A stretch of 64,000 nucleotides of DNA from Aeromonas bestiarum (GCF_000819745.1 NZ_CDDA01000005.1:1-64000), one strand, 5' to 3'; counted from the stretch's first letter, positions 18,163 to 26,852 are shown. Numbers and translations are program-made. Notes: generated from the letters alone by a model not told the origin.

Positions 18163-19443
18163 TTATCCCTTCGACTTGAAGTTTGCCGCTTCTATACCGT
18201 GCCGATTCAACAGCTTGTAGAAATCGGTACGGTTTCTGCCCGCCATGTTGGCCGCCAGGGTCACGTTGCCCTCTGTGGTACGCAGCAGGCGGATCAGATA
18301 CTCCTTCTCGAACTCGGCCCGCGCCTCGTTGAACGAGGGGATGCCGCCGCTGCCGCCGCTCAGGGCGGACTCCACCATGGCGGCGCCGATCACAGGACTG
18401 CAGCAGAGGCTGGCCAGCTGTTCCACCACGCTGTAGAGCTGGCGCACGTTGCCGGGCCAGCCCGCCGCGGCCAGCAGGGCCAGCGCCTCCGGCGAGAAGC
18501 CGAGGGCGGCGCAGTCGCCGTGACGGCTGCGATATTCGTCCAGCGCCTGTCTGGCCAGCAGCGGAATGTCTTCGCTGCGGGCACTGAGGGGCGGCAAGGT
18601 GATGTTGGCCACGTTGAGGCGGTAGAAGAGATCCTCCCGAAAGCGCCCCTCCTCCATCGCCGCCACCAGATCCTGATGGCTGGAGCTGATGACCCGCACC
18701 TCGGGGATGCCCTGACCGTACTCCTGCAGCACCTGCAGCAGCTTGGCCTGCAAGGACTCCGACAGATCTCCTATCTCGTCGAGAAACAGGGTCGCCCCCT
18801 TGGCCTGCTCGAACAGGCCGGACTGACCATCCTCGCCGAACAGTTGCAGATCCAGCGCGGCCCACGGCAAGGCGGCGCAGTTGATGGCGTGCAGCGGCTT
18901 GTCACGGCGACTGCTGGCCTGATGCAGCGCCTGGGTCATCACCCCTTTGCCGGAGCCGGAAGGACCCATGATCAGCACGGGCACTTCCATGCCGGCTATG
19001 CTGTTGGCCTGGATCAGCAACTGTTCCATCTGCGGGTTGCGGGTCAGGATCAGCGATTGCCAATCCTGCCGCTGCTTTGGGCGAGTCAGGCTCAGCGCAT
19101 GTTCTATGGTGGCAAACAGCTCATCCTTGTCGATGGGCTTGGTGAGAAAGCTGAATACCCCGGAACGGGTGGCCTGAATGGCGTCGGGTATGGTGCCGTG
19201 AGCTGTCATGATAATGACCGGCAGCCCCAGCCACTGGGACTGGATGCGCTCGAACAGCGCCAGTCCATCCATGCCGGTCATGCGCAGATCGCTCAGCACC
19301 AGATCGGCTCGCTGCTGGCGCAGTCTGTCCAGCGCCCCTTCGGCACTGTCGGCGGTATCCACCTCGTAGCCCTGGCTGCGCAGGCGCATGCTCATCAGTT
19401 TGAGCAGGCTGACATCGTCGTCGACCAGCAGGATGCGACTCAT
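18163..19443 (-). CDS. glrR: GlrR-like NtrC-family response regulator lacking the GAFTGA loop
   Basis: A 426-residue regulator with a receiver (phosphoacceptor D52 in LSDLRMTG), an AAA+ domain and a Fis-type C terminus (NVTLAANMAGRNRTDFYKLL, nearly as in E. coli GlrR). The Walker A is GPSGSGKG and the Walker B LFLDEIGD. In GlrR proteins the L1 loop GAFTGA sits between ELFGH and GLF; here the text runs LQLFGEDGQSGLFEQAKG, so L1 is deleted. The later segment around LQEYGQGIPEVRVISS is also shortened at the L2 position. These loops remodel sigma54 holoenzyme in the family, so this protein probably cannot activate sigma54 promoters. The gene lies in a kinase-lipoprotein-regulator operon and overlaps qseG by 4 bp. 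Confidence 0.92.
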   Translation of the reverse strand: MSRILLVDDDVSLLKLMSMRLRSQGYEVDTADSAEGALDRLRQQRADLVLSDLRMTGMDGLALFERIQSQWLGLPVIIMTAHGTIPDAIQATRSGVFSFLTKPIDKDELFATIEHALSLTRPKQRQDWQSLILTRNPQMEQLLIQANSIAGMEVPVLIMGPSGSGKGVMTQALHQASSRRDKPLHAINCAALPWAALDLQLFGEDGQSGLFEQAKGATLFLDEIGDLSESLQAKLLQVLQEYGQGIPEVRVISSSHQDLVAAMEEGRFREDLFYRLNVANITLPPLSARSEDIPLLARQALDEYRSRHGDCAALGFSPEALALLAAAGWPGNVRQLYSVVEQLASLCCSPVIGAAMVESALSGGSGGIPSFNEARAEFEKEYLIRLLRTTEGNVTLAANMAGRNRTDFYKLLNRHGIEAANFKSKG

Positions 19444-19967
19444 TTTAGCGCCTCGCCATTGCCGTTCAGCTTGCGCTGATTGAGCTGTTCATCGATGGCG
19501 GAGAGCTGTTCGATCTGGCGGCGCAGACGCTGCACCTCCTGACTCTGATCGTCACGCCGGCTGTCACGGGCCAGCAGCTCCTCGCCGAGGGCAATCCAGC
19601 TGCGCAGGAAGGCCTGGGCATCCAGCCCCAGCTCGGGCAGCAGGCTCTTGAGTTTGTCCAGTCCGGCCCGGCGATTTGCCACCGACTCGGACGGATGGGT
19701 GTTGACCATGGCCAGGCTGACCCGGCTCTCGATGTCGCTCGCCCCCTTGAGGCGCTGACGCTCCTGCACCCGCTGCTGGGCATGGCTGGCCAGCAGCCAG
19801 TCCGAGTACTGCAGGCGCACCTGCATCTCCTTGTTGGCAAACTCCATCCGCTTGGCGAGGGCGAGATCCGACGACGCCGCCGGTTCACCCGCGGGCAACA
19901 GGGAGCAGCCTGTGAGCAGACCCATCATCAATACCGGAACAACACATTGTTTCATCTTAGGCTTCAC
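19440..19967 (-). CDS. qseG: QseG-like outer-membrane lipoprotein
   Basis: A 175-residue lipoprotein with a signal peptide and lipobox LLTGC (Cys at about residue 21). The mature part is helical and charged (EFANKEMQVRLQYSDWLLAS, QRLRRQIEQLSAIDEQLNQR). The position between a GlrK/QseE-type kinase and GlrR is that of E. coli QseG (YfhG), which is needed for kinase function. It overlaps both neighbours by 4 bp. An alternative ATG four codons in (MKQCVVPVL) is possible. Confidence 0.82.
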   Translation of the reverse strand: MKPKMKQCVVPVLMMGLLTGCSLLPAGEPAASSDLALAKRMEFANKEMQVRLQYSDWLLASHAQQRVQERQRLKGASDIESRVSLAMVNTHPSESVANRRAGLDKLKSLLPELGLDAQAFLRSWIALGEELLARDSRRDDQSQEVQRLRRQIEQLSAIDEQLNQRKLNGNGEALK

Positions 19968-21364
19968 TTCAACGTCAACCGGAAACAGACATCCGCCTGT
20001 TCATCTTCAACCAATACCAACTCGCCGCCCAGGCTCATTGCCGACTCGCGAGCGATGGAGAGCCCCATGCCGGAGCCCTTCAACAAACCTTGCCGCACTA
20101 TGCTGCCCTGCTCGAACGGCTCGAAGATCCGTTCCCGCTCGGCCACCGGAATGGAGGGCCCTTCGTTGGCCACTTCCAGCCAGCCGCCATCGGCATCCTG
20201 CCCGGCGCGGATCCAGATCTGGCCGCCCATGGCGCCATAACTGACCGCGTTGGAAAACAGATTATCGAGGATCAGCCGCAAGCGATACGGTTCGGCCTGC
20301 AGCATGATCGGATCGGTCGGCAAGTGTACACTGATTTGTTTGGATTCCAGCGCCAGCCGGTATTCGGCAGACAATTCTGACAACAGGGGCGCCAGCGCCA
20401 CCGGGGTCAAGCTGAACACCTCCTGCTGGCTGAGGCGGTTGAAATCGAGCAGGCGTTCAATCAGGGTCTGCAACCTGCGGCTGTTCTCCTCCAGCATCTG
20501 GCAGATCTCCTGCTGATCCGGGGTCAAGGGCCCTACAAGCTGCTCTGAGAGCAGATCCGCCCCCTCCCGCAGCACCGCCAGCGGGGTCTTCAACTCGTGG
20601 GAAACGTGGCGCAGGAACTGGTATTTCTGCTGCTCCAGCTCCTTCAATTTGTCGTGCAGCCAGCCGATCCGCTCCCCCAGCAACACCAGCTCGGCCGGCC
20701 CGTCCACCGGGCGCTTGTCCGGTTCCACACCGGCACCCAGGCTCAAGATCCGCGACTCAATCTGACGTACCGGGTGGATGATCAGATAAGTAAACAGCAA
20801 TACCAGCAGCAGGCTGAGTACGGCCACGAAACCGCTGACCCACCAGATCTCCGTCATCAGGTCGGCTATGGTGGCCCGCACCCGGCTGACATGCTCGTCT
20901 ACCTGGCTGCGGGTGATGATCTCAAGCTGCTGATTAACATGGTTAAAATCATCAAACTTCGGACTGGTCGACTCGGCCTTGGCACGGGCCAGATCCTGCA
21001 GGCTGTCGAGCCAGGTCAGTGCCTGCTCGAGACCCGTGTAGGCCTCGGCATCCGGGATCGAACTTTGATGGGCGGCGAGCAGGCCGCGATAGCTCGCCAG
21101 CTGCTGCTGATAGCTGGCCAGGATGCGATCATCCCCCAGCACGGCATAACGACGAAGAGTACGTTCCAGATCAATGGCTTGAGTGGTGAGCAGCGTCGCC
21201 CGCCGGGTATCGCGCACCGCCCGTTCCAGCTCGTCGCTGGTCAACTGGCTGAGGTGTTCGAGAGCCTGGCTGTCGTGCCAGATCATGCCGCCCAGCGGCA
21301 TCAATACCAGGACGAAGCCCATCAATACCACTTGCAACAGGGAGCGTGGACGTACCTTGGTCAT
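19964..21364 (-). CDS. glrK: GlrK/QseE-like sensor histidine kinase
   Basis: A 466-residue inner-membrane kinase. The start at 21364 gives MTKVRPRSLLQVVLMGFVLV, the first membrane helix; a second lies near residue 170 (SGFVAVLSLLLVLLFTYLII). A HAMP domain follows, then the H box QFLRHVSHELKTPLAVLREG, N box DNLFSNAVSYG, and a G box GSGMGLSIARE with an unusual preceding EGPSIPVAERERIFEPFEQG. In E. coli this kinase phosphorylates GlrR, which controls glmY. First gene of glrK-qseG-glrR. Confidence 0.9.
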   Translation of the reverse strand: MTKVRPRSLLQVVLMGFVLVLMPLGGMIWHDSQALEHLSQLTSDELERAVRDTRRATLLTTQAIDLERTLRRYAVLGDDRILASYQQQLASYRGLLAAHQSSIPDAEAYTGLEQALTWLDSLQDLARAKAESTSPKFDDFNHVNQQLEIITRSQVDEHVSRVRATIADLMTEIWWVSGFVAVLSLLLVLLFTYLIIHPVRQIESRILSLGAGVEPDKRPVDGPAELVLLGERIGWLHDKLKELEQQKYQFLRHVSHELKTPLAVLREGADLLSEQLVGPLTPDQQEICQMLEENSRRLQTLIERLLDFNRLSQQEVFSLTPVALAPLLSELSAEYRLALESKQISVHLPTDPIMLQAEPYRLRLILDNLFSNAVSYGAMGGQIWIRAGQDADGGWLEVANEGPSIPVAERERIFEPFEQGSIVRQGLLKGSGMGLSIARESAMSLGGELVLVEDEQADVCFRLTLK

Positions 21365-21415
21365 CTTGGGCTGTCTCGATTCATCATGGGTGGGCCAGCA
21401 TATCCGCACTCCTCC

Positions 21416-21444
21416 AAAAAGCAAAACCGGCCAGGAGGCCGGTT
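21416..21444 (-). terminator. Terminator after the YnhF-like miniprotein gene
   Basis: Reverse strand: AACCGGCC/GGCCGGTT stem around TCCT, then TTGCTTTTT. It separates the miniprotein gene from glrK. Confidence 0.8.
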
Positions 21445-21469
21445 CATACTGCAAAATGAGGGATGGGGT

Positions 21470-21562
21470 TCACGCCAGACCGACGGATGCCACACAGATA
21501 ATCAGGATCATCGCCAACGCGCCAGACGCGGTCAACAGTGCCCACTTCAGTTCCACACTCAT
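21470..21562 (-). CDS. YnhF-like 30-residue membrane miniprotein
   Basis: Reads MSVELKWALLTASGALAMIL then IICVASVGLA. It is one membrane helix preceded by a short charged N terminus and resembles E. coli YnhF (as I recall it, MSTDLKFSLVTTIIVLGLIV). The ATG at 21562 has a perfect AAGGAGG ribosome site six bases upstream, and a rho-independent terminator follows within 30 bp, so it is a complete monocistronic gene. The function of YnhF is unknown. It is too short for ordinary ORF calling. Confidence 0.75.
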   Translation of the reverse strand: MSVELKWALLTASGALAMILIICVASVGLA

Positions 21563-21689
21563 GCAAACCTCCTTTCTTGCCAACATAGAGCCTGATCACA
21601 ACAGACAATTTGATGTTAATGCATAGTTAATCCGATTACCGTGAGCCGTGTATACATTTCAGATGAGCCCTACTCAAGGACCGATGAAG

Positions 21690-22202
21690 ATGTTCTATCT
21701 GTGCAGCATTGGATCGAATCTGGATCCCCACCAGCATGTCAGCCAGGCGGTCGGCGAACTGCTCGAGCGTTTCGGTCGCCTGCAACTGAGCTCGGTGATC
21801 CAGACCAAGCCGGTGGGGATGCACTCCCGCCACGACTTCCTCAACTGCCTGTTCGTCACCGAAAGCACGCTGACGCCCCTGCAGCTGAAAACCGTCTTCA
21901 TCGCCATGGAGCTGGCCCACGGCCGGGATCGCAGCGATCCGAACTGCAAGGTGCTCGACCGGCCGCTGGACATCGACATTCTGGCCAGCAACCCGACCGA
22001 TGACTTCGCCGCTACCCGGGTCGATGCCTACCTCAACGAGCTGCTGGCCGAGCTGTATGGGCAGGGGGAGGTGCGCGATCGCAAGGTCACCTTGCCACTG
22101 CACACCCGGCTGATGGCGGGCAAGGTGATCGAGGAGCAGCAGGTCGGCCTCACCCCCCTGGCCCTGCAGCAGGCGGCAGAGGCCTCGGTCGCCAGGAGCT
22201 GA
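21690..22202 (+). CDS. FolK-like pterin pyrophosphokinase (HPPK family)
   Basis: A 170-residue HPPK-family protein. It keeps the N-terminal YLCSIGSNLDPHQHV motif and RPLDIDIL, the counterpart of the RTLDLDIM magnesium-binding segment of FolK. The middle is divergent, so it is probably a paralogue rather than the housekeeping folK. The ATG at 21690 has AAGGA nine bases upstream; another at 21684 is too close to the SD. It converges on folM with a 20-bp gap. That pairing points to tetrahydromonapterin or folate pterin metabolism. Confidence 0.75.
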   Translation: MFYLCSIGSNLDPHQHVSQAVGELLERFGRLQLSSVIQTKPVGMHSRHDFLNCLFVTESTLTPLQLKTVFIAMELAHGRDRSDPNCKVLDRPLDIDILASNPTDDFAATRVDAYLNELLAELYGQGEVRDRKVTLPLHTRLMAGKVIEEQQVGLTPLALQQAAEASVARS

Positions 22203-22222
22203 GCGCCGCTCCGGGTCAAGGC

Positions 22223-22927
22223 TCAGATGACAGCCAGGCTGCGGCCGCCATCGACCCGGATGCTGGCGCCCGTCATGTAGTCGTTCTCCATCAGCAACTG
22301 CACCGCCTGCCAGATGGGCTCCAGCCCCCCTTCCCGCGCCAGCGGCGTTTTCGCCAGCACCTGCTGGCGCCACGCGTCGCCATGTTCGTCGAGAAACAGG
22401 ATGGGGCCAGGTTCTATGGTGTTGACCCGGATGGCGGGTGCCAGTTCACGGGCAAAGCTCATGGCAAGGGAGTGAGCCCCCGCCTTGGTGGCCACATAGC
22501 TGGCAAACTGGGGGGCCGGGGCGTGAATATAGATATCCGTGATGTGGATGATGCCGGCATTGACGTTGCACGCCAGCTGGGGCGCCAGCGCCCGGTTGAG
22601 CTGGAAGGGTGCCGCCATGTGCACCCGATAGAACTGCTCGAACTGGGCCAGTTGCACCGCCGGATCCGCCGCCTGCGGCTCAAACGCCGAGGCGTTGTGG
22701 ATCACCAGCGCCAGATCCTGATGAACGGCCAGCGCCTCGATCAGCCTGCCGACCTCCTCCTCACAAGCGAAATCCGCCTGCACCAGCTCGACTCCGAGCG
22801 CCGCCAGTCTGGCCAGCTCGGGCCGCTCGCTGCGATAACTGCCCGTCACCTGCCAGCCGGCCGCCACCAGTTGCTCGCACAGATAGAAGCCGAGCCGGCG
22901 GCCACACCCCGTCACCAATGCACGCAT
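22223..22927 (-). CDS. folM: FolM-type dihydromonapterin reductase (SDR family)
   Basis: A 234-residue short-chain dehydrogenase. The start at 22927 gives MRALVTGCGRRLGFYLCEQL, the glycine-rich NADP site with the GRR typical of pteridine reductases. Other marks are VIHNASAFE, IIHITDIYIHAPAPQFASYVATKAG (catalytic Y-x3-K) and the end TGASIRVDGGRSL. FolM reduces dihydromonapterin, supplying the cofactor of phenylalanine hydroxylase in several gammaproteobacteria. GGAGAGG precedes the start. The neighbour is a FolK-like gene. Confidence 0.85.
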   Translation of the reverse strand: MRALVTGCGRRLGFYLCEQLVAAGWQVTGSYRSERPELARLAALGVELVQADFACEEEVGRLIEALAVHQDLALVIHNASAFEPQAADPAVQLAQFEQFYRVHMAAPFQLNRALAPQLACNVNAGIIHITDIYIHAPAPQFASYVATKAGAHSLAMSFARELAPAIRVNTIEPGPILFLDEHGDAWRQQVLAKTPLAREGGLEPIWQAVQLLMENDYMTGASIRVDGGRSLAVI

Positions 22928-23061
22928 AACCTCTCCTTTTGTCATTGCTTGCCGACCCGTGGCAGGGCCCTGCCTATCAATCTCCACGGCACAAGCCATT
23001 GGCCCCGTCCGCCGCCCAGCGGCCATAGTGACACCACTTTACCCCTTTTGGAGCTACCCAC

Positions 23062-23466
23062 ATGCTGCAGATCCGCGATCACATGAGCCGCCTGACCCAC
23101 TCCCTCACCCCGCAACTCGGCCTGGCCGAGGCGCTGGACAGATTGCACCACTCAGGGCTGAGCGGCCTGCCGGTGCTGGACGAGCAGCAGCGGCTGATCG
23201 GTTTTCTCTCCGAACAGGATTGCATACCCAGCCTGCTCACCGGCAGCTACCACTGCGACACCCGCACCCGGGTGGAAGATCTGATGAGCCACACGCCGCT
23301 CTCGGTCGGCCCGGACGACAGCATACTGGAGCTGGCGCGCCAGATGAGCGAGGCCAGGCCCAAGATCTATCCGGTGCTGCAAGGGGGCAAGGTGATCGGC
23401 ATCATCAGCCGCCATCAGGTGATGCAGGCCCTCAACCGCCAGATGAAGGGCTGCCAGCAGACCTAG
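23062..23466 (+). CDS. Stand-alone CBS-pair protein
   Basis: A 134-residue cytosolic protein made only of two CBS motifs (about residues 8-62 and 73-127): LAEALDRLHHSGLSGLPVLDEQQRLIGFLSEQD and SILELARQMSEARPKIYPVLQGGKVIGIISRHQVM. Such proteins bind adenine nucleotides and regulate unknown partners. It converges on the next gene with a 4-bp stop overlap. No catalytic domain is attached. Confidence 0.88.
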   Translation: MLQIRDHMSRLTHSLTPQLGLAEALDRLHHSGLSGLPVLDEQQRLIGFLSEQDCIPSLLTGSYHCDTRTRVEDLMSHTPLSVGPDDSILELARQMSEARPKIYPVLQGGKVIGIISRHQVMQALNRQMKGCQQT

Positions 23467-23999
23467 CTCTGGTAGCGCCCCTTGTCACCTATGTCGAAGT
23501 GCAGGGGCATGCGCCACTTGGCCAGACTGAGCAGGCAGAGCAACAGGCCGCACGCCAGGGCAACCAGGGCGGTGGCCCAGCCGAGCCGGGCCCACTCCAG
23601 CCCCCATAACAGCGGCAGCAACAGGGGCACCGCCTTGATGCCAGGAATGGCGAAACAGAACTGCTCCTTGAACGCCAGGCCGGAGAGCGTGGCCAGCACA
23701 GCCCCCAACACCAGCACGTCCGGCGCCCCGCAGGCGCTCAGCATCAGGCCGCCCCAGGCCGTCGCCTGCAGGATGAAGCGAATACGCTTGTCATAGATAT
23801 GCAGACAGAGCCCGCACACCCCGCTCGCCACCGCCATGGCCGCCAGCCAGATCGCCGGCGGTAAAAAATCCTGCCCAATCAGCAGGCTGGCCCCTCGACA
23901 CACAAGCAATAAAGCTGCCAGACTCAGGCCAAGGCGATAGAGGCAGACCGACAGCCTGTCGATACCGTCCAGTTCACTTTCGATTTCAGGATTTGCCAT
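23463..23999 (-). CDS. DUF2301-like integral membrane protein
   Basis: A 178-residue protein with about six hydrophobic segments, an acidic N terminus (MANPEIESELDGIDRLSVCLYRLGL), the segment LHIYDKRIRFILQATAWGGL and AFKEQFCFAIPGIKAVPLLLPLLW. This resembles the DUF2301 family, whose function is unknown. The family call is from memory. It overlaps the CBS gene end by 4 bp (convergent) and diverges from the solute-binding protein gene. Confidence 0.7.
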   Translation of the reverse strand: MANPEIESELDGIDRLSVCLYRLGLSLAALLLVCRGASLLIGQDFLPPAIWLAAMAVASGVCGLCLHIYDKRIRFILQATAWGGLMLSACGAPDVLVLGAVLATLSGLAFKEQFCFAIPGIKAVPLLLPLLWGLEWARLGWATALVALACGLLLCLLSLAKWRMPLHFDIGDKGRYQS

Positions 24000-24084
24000 C
24001 CGGGGTCGTCTCTGTTGAATATCCGGGCCAATATACTTGAATTATGCCCGTGGGCGATTCCCTATTCCGTGCAGGAGATGTGGT

Positions 24085-24849
24085 TTGCGAAGGTTCATTC
24101 TGCTCTGCCTGCTGCTTCCCCTCTGGCTTCAGGCCAAAGAACTGGTCATAGGTGGCACGCTGGAGCCGCCTCTGAAATTTCTGGACGACCAGGCCCGCCC
24201 CTGCGGGCTGGATGTGGACGTGGTCACCGCCATCTTCGGCAAGCTCAAGGTCCCCATCAGGATCGAGCTGACCGACTCGGGCGCCCGCCTCACCCGCAAT
24301 GCCGAAACCGGCGCGTATGATCTGGTGATGACCCACTCCTACAAGCCGGAGCGAGAGCGCTATCTGCTCTACCCGCAGCAGGCCCACCTGCGCCACAGCT
24401 GGCACTTCTTCGTGCGCAAGGCCGACATGATGAAGATCCGCTACGACACCCTGAGCGATCTCAAACCCTGGCGCATCGGTGTCACCAAAGATTTCTCCTA
24501 CACCCCTGAGCTGACGGCGGCCCTGGCCGATCCGGCCTATCACTTTCAGGAGATCCCCATCAACCAGCTGCAACTGCGCAAGCTGATCGCCGGACGCATA
24601 GATGCCGTGCCCATGCCGCTGGTCACCGCCTTCGCCCAGATCAAGGAGGAGGGGCTGGAGGGCAAGCTCGACTACCTGCCCAAGCCGCTCAAGGCCAGCC
24701 CCTACTACACCGTCTGGACCAAGGCCAGGGCCGATGCCGGCACCCCGGCCCTGATGGCGGCCTATGATGCCGAACTGCTGCACATGAAGCGCAACGGCAG
24801 GCTCAAGGCCATCTACGACAAGTACGGCATCCCCTATATCGAACCCTGA
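24085..24849 (+). CDS. Periplasmic solute-binding protein, amino-acid (SBP_bac_3) type
   Basis: A 254-residue secreted protein. I prefer a TTG start at 24085: it has AGGAG seven bases upstream and gives a compact signal peptide (LRRFILLCLLLPLWLQAKE), whereas the longer frame adds 16 unlikely residues. The mature part begins ELVIGGTLEPPLKFLDDQARPCGLDVDVVTAIF, typical of family 3 binding proteins, and continues SDLKPWRIGVTKDFSYTPEL. No permease or ATPase gene is next to it, so it is an orphan; a sensory or co-opted role is possible. A small hairpin CCTGATC/GATCAGG covers its stop. Confidence 0.75.
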   Translation: MRRFILLCLLLPLWLQAKELVIGGTLEPPLKFLDDQARPCGLDVDVVTAIFGKLKVPIRIELTDSGARLTRNAETGAYDLVMTHSYKPERERYLLYPQQAHLRHSWHFFVRKADMMKIRYDTLSDLKPWRIGVTKDFSYTPELTAALADPAYHFQEIPINQLQLRKLIAGRIDAVPMPLVTAFAQIKEEGLEGKLDYLPKPLKASPYYTVWTKARADAGTPALMAAYDAELLHMKRNGRLKAIYDKYGIPYIEP

Positions 24850-24858
24850 TCCCGGCGA

Positions 24859-25020
24859 TCAGGGCTTCACATCACACAAGATCGGGTTTCGCATGTGAAA
24901 TGGATCTCGCGCATCCCCCCACGCAACAGGCCTCAGGGCTTCACGTCTCGCAATATCGGGTTCTGCAGTGAAATCAGGGTTTCGCATGTGAAATGGATCT
25001 CCCGCGCCCCTCCCCACGCA
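24859..25020 (-). repeat. Two displaced tandem copies of the 3' end of asnC
   Basis: Downstream of the asnC stop lie two further versions of its end, each with a stop. Copy 1 (24933-24996) keeps sixteen codons from E-T-L-I-S to V-K-P-stop exactly at protein level. Its four base changes (GTT/GTG, CCA/CCG, TTA/CTG) are all synonymous. Copy 2 (24859 to about 24905) keeps NPILCDVKP and the stop. The spacers are also repeated (GCATGTGAAATGGATCTC and CCCCACGCAACAGG), so the unit is about 75-90 bp. Confidence 0.88.
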
Positions 25021-25027
25021 ACAGGCC

Positions 25028-25489
25028 TCAGGGCTTAACGTCTCGCAATATTGGGTTCTGTAATGAAATCAGGGTTTCAGTGGACTGGATCTCCTCTATG
25101 GTCTGGATCTTGTGGATCAGCACAGTCTGCAGCTCGTCGATGGAGCGGGTCATCACCTTCATGAAGATGCTGTAGTGGCCCGTGGTGTAATAGGCCTCCA
25201 CCACCTCGTCCAGCGCCTGCAGCTTGGCCAGGGCCGAGGGGTAATCCTTGGCGCTCTTGAGGTTGATGCCGATAAAGCAGCAGACGTCATAACCCAGCTT
25301 CTTGGCGTTCACCTGCACCCGCGTCCCTTCGATGATCCCTGCCTGCTTCATCTTCTCCACCCGCACATGGATGGTGCCCGGGCTGACCGACAGTTGTTTG
25401 GCCAACTCGGCGTAAGGGATCCGCGCATTGTCCATCAGGGCGGTGAGGATGGCCTGATCGAGATTATCGATCCGATAATTTTCCGGCAC
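25028..25489 (-). CDS. asnC: AsnC transcriptional regulator (Lrp/AsnC family)
   Basis: Activates asnA when asparagine is scarce. The 153-residue product matches E. coli AsnC (152) nearly end to end: an N-terminal HTH (YAELAKQLSVSPGTIHVRVEKM) and a RAM ligand domain (VVEAYYTTGHYSIFMKVM, IQSTETLISLQNPI). I chose the GTG at 25489, giving VPENYRIDNLD aligned with MENYLIDNLD, with GGGAG nine bases upstream; the open frame continues 22 codons further without family similarity. It is divergent from asnA with about 150 bp of AT-rich shared promoter DNA. Confidence 0.94.
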   Translation of the reverse strand: MPENYRIDNLDQAILTALMDNARIPYAELAKQLSVSPGTIHVRVEKMKQAGIIEGTRVQVNAKKLGYDVCCFIGINLKSAKDYPSALAKLQALDEVVEAYYTTGHYSIFMKVMTRSIDELQTVLIHKIQTIEEIQSTETLISLQNPILRDVKP

Positions 25490-25642
25490 TTTTTTGCACT
25501 CCCGTTGACGATACCTCATTAATAATGGGTTTATTTTGAAGAAAAAAACACACAAAGCCTATTTATATTATCGAATATTGAATTTACTTGGCAATCTGTT
25601 GAAGAATCGTCACATCCAACGGATTTGAGACAGGTATTCAGC

Positions 25643-26635
25643 ATGAAACAGCACTACATTCGCAGCCAGCAACAGATCAGCTTCGTCAAAGAGATGTTCT
25701 CCCGCCAACTCGCCCAGCAACTGGGCCTGATGGAGGTGCAAGCCCCCATTCTGAGCCGGGTCGGTGATGGCACTCAAGACAACCTCTCTGGCCACGAGAA
25801 TGCGGTGCAGGTCAAGGTGAAGACCCTGCCTGAACACAGCTACGAGGTGGTCCACTCCCTGGCCAAGTGGAAGCGCCAAACCCTGGGTCGCTTCGGTTTC
25901 GGCCCGGGCGAAGGCATCTACACCCACATGAAGGCGCTGCGTCCGGACGAGGATCGCCTCACCCCCATCCACTCTGTCTACGTGGATCAGTGGGACTGGG
26001 AGAAGGTGATGCCGAGCGAGCGTCGCGATCTGGCCTATCTGCAGGAGACAGTGCGCGGCATCTGGGCCGCCATCAAGGCCACCGAGCGCGCCGTCTGTGC
26101 CGAACACGCGCTGACCCCCTTCCTGCCAGGCGAGATCCAGTTCCTGCACAGCGAAGAGCTGCTGACCCGTTACCCGGATCTCGATGCCAAGGAGCGCGAA
26201 CGCGCCATCGCCAAGGAGCTGGGGGCCGTCTTCCTCATCGGCATAGGCGGAGCCCTCTCCCACGGCGAGCGCCACGATGTGCGTGCCCCTGACTATGACG
26301 ACTGGAGCAGCCACAGCGAGCTGGGGCTGGCCGGCCTGAACGGTGACATCCTGGTGTGGAACCCTGTGCTGGAAGACAGTTTCGAGATCTCCTCCATGGG
26401 GATCCGGGTAGACGCCGAGGCCCTGCGCCGCCAGCTCGCCATCACGGGCGATGAAGATCGCCTGCAATACGACTGGCACCAGGATTTGCTGGCCGCGCGC
26501 ATGCCGCAAACCATAGGCGGCGGCATAGGCCAATCCCGTCTGGCCATGTTGCTGCTGCAAAAGGAACACATAGGTCAGGTTCAGGTCGGCGTCTGGCCGG
26601 CGGAGATGAAAACCGCCATCCCGGGCATGCTGTAA
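25643..26635 (+). CDS. asnA: Aspartate-ammonia ligase
   Basis: Makes asparagine from aspartate, ammonia and ATP in the cytosol. The 330-residue product equals the E. coli AsnA length and starts at the ATG at 25643 ([20 protein letters not shown]). Class II synthetase-like motifs are visible: [38 protein letters not shown] and the C-terminal [20 protein letters not shown]. It is divergent from asnC. Its last 70 or so bases are copied twice downstream before the terminator. Confidence 0.97.
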   Translation: MKQHYIRSQQQISFVKEMFSRQLAQQLGLMEVQAPILSRVGDGTQDNLSGHENAVQVKVKTLPEHSYEVVHSLAKWKRQTLGRFGFGPGEGIYTHMKALRPDEDRLTPIHSVYVDQWDWEKVMPSERRDLAYLQETVRGIWAAIKATERAVCAEHALTPFLPGEIQFLHSEELLTRYPDLDAKERERAIAKELGAVFLIGIGGALSHGERHDVRAPDYDDWSSHSELGLAGLNGDILVWNPVLEDSFEISSMGIRVDAEALRRQLAITGDEDRLQYDWHQDLLAARMPQTIGGGIGQSRLAMLLLQKEHIGQVQVGVWPAEMKTAIPGML

Positions 26636-26666
26636 ACACATGAGTGTTTGGTCATCTCATGTCGCC

Positions 26667-26852
26667 GCAAAGGAGCACATAGGCAGGCATGCACAGGTCG
26701 GGGAATGGCCGTCCGAAATGAAGGCCGCCGTGCCGGGCATGCTGTAAGCAGGATAATTCAATGGGTCTGGCCTGCGAGCCGCGGCACGCGGGCCAGGCCT
26801 GACAGGTGTGTGGCCGCCCGGGATGAGAGAGCGCATCACGGGCATGCTGTAA
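26667..26852 (+). repeat. Two displaced copies of the 3' end of asnA
   Basis: The gene ends [20 protein letters not shown] then PGML and stop. Copy 1 (26667-26747) reads in frame KEHIGRHAQVGEWPSEMKAA then VPGML and stop; it is 26 codons of clear similarity with one insertion. Copy 2 (about 26804-26852) reads VWPPGMRERITGML and stop. Both lie between the asnA stop and the terminator at 26946. The copy nearer the gene is the more similar. Confidence 0.9.

Noticed and set aside
24850..25020. REP or IS fragment behind the solute-binding gene
   Set aside because: The repeated sequence matches the adjacent asnC 3' end codon by codon.
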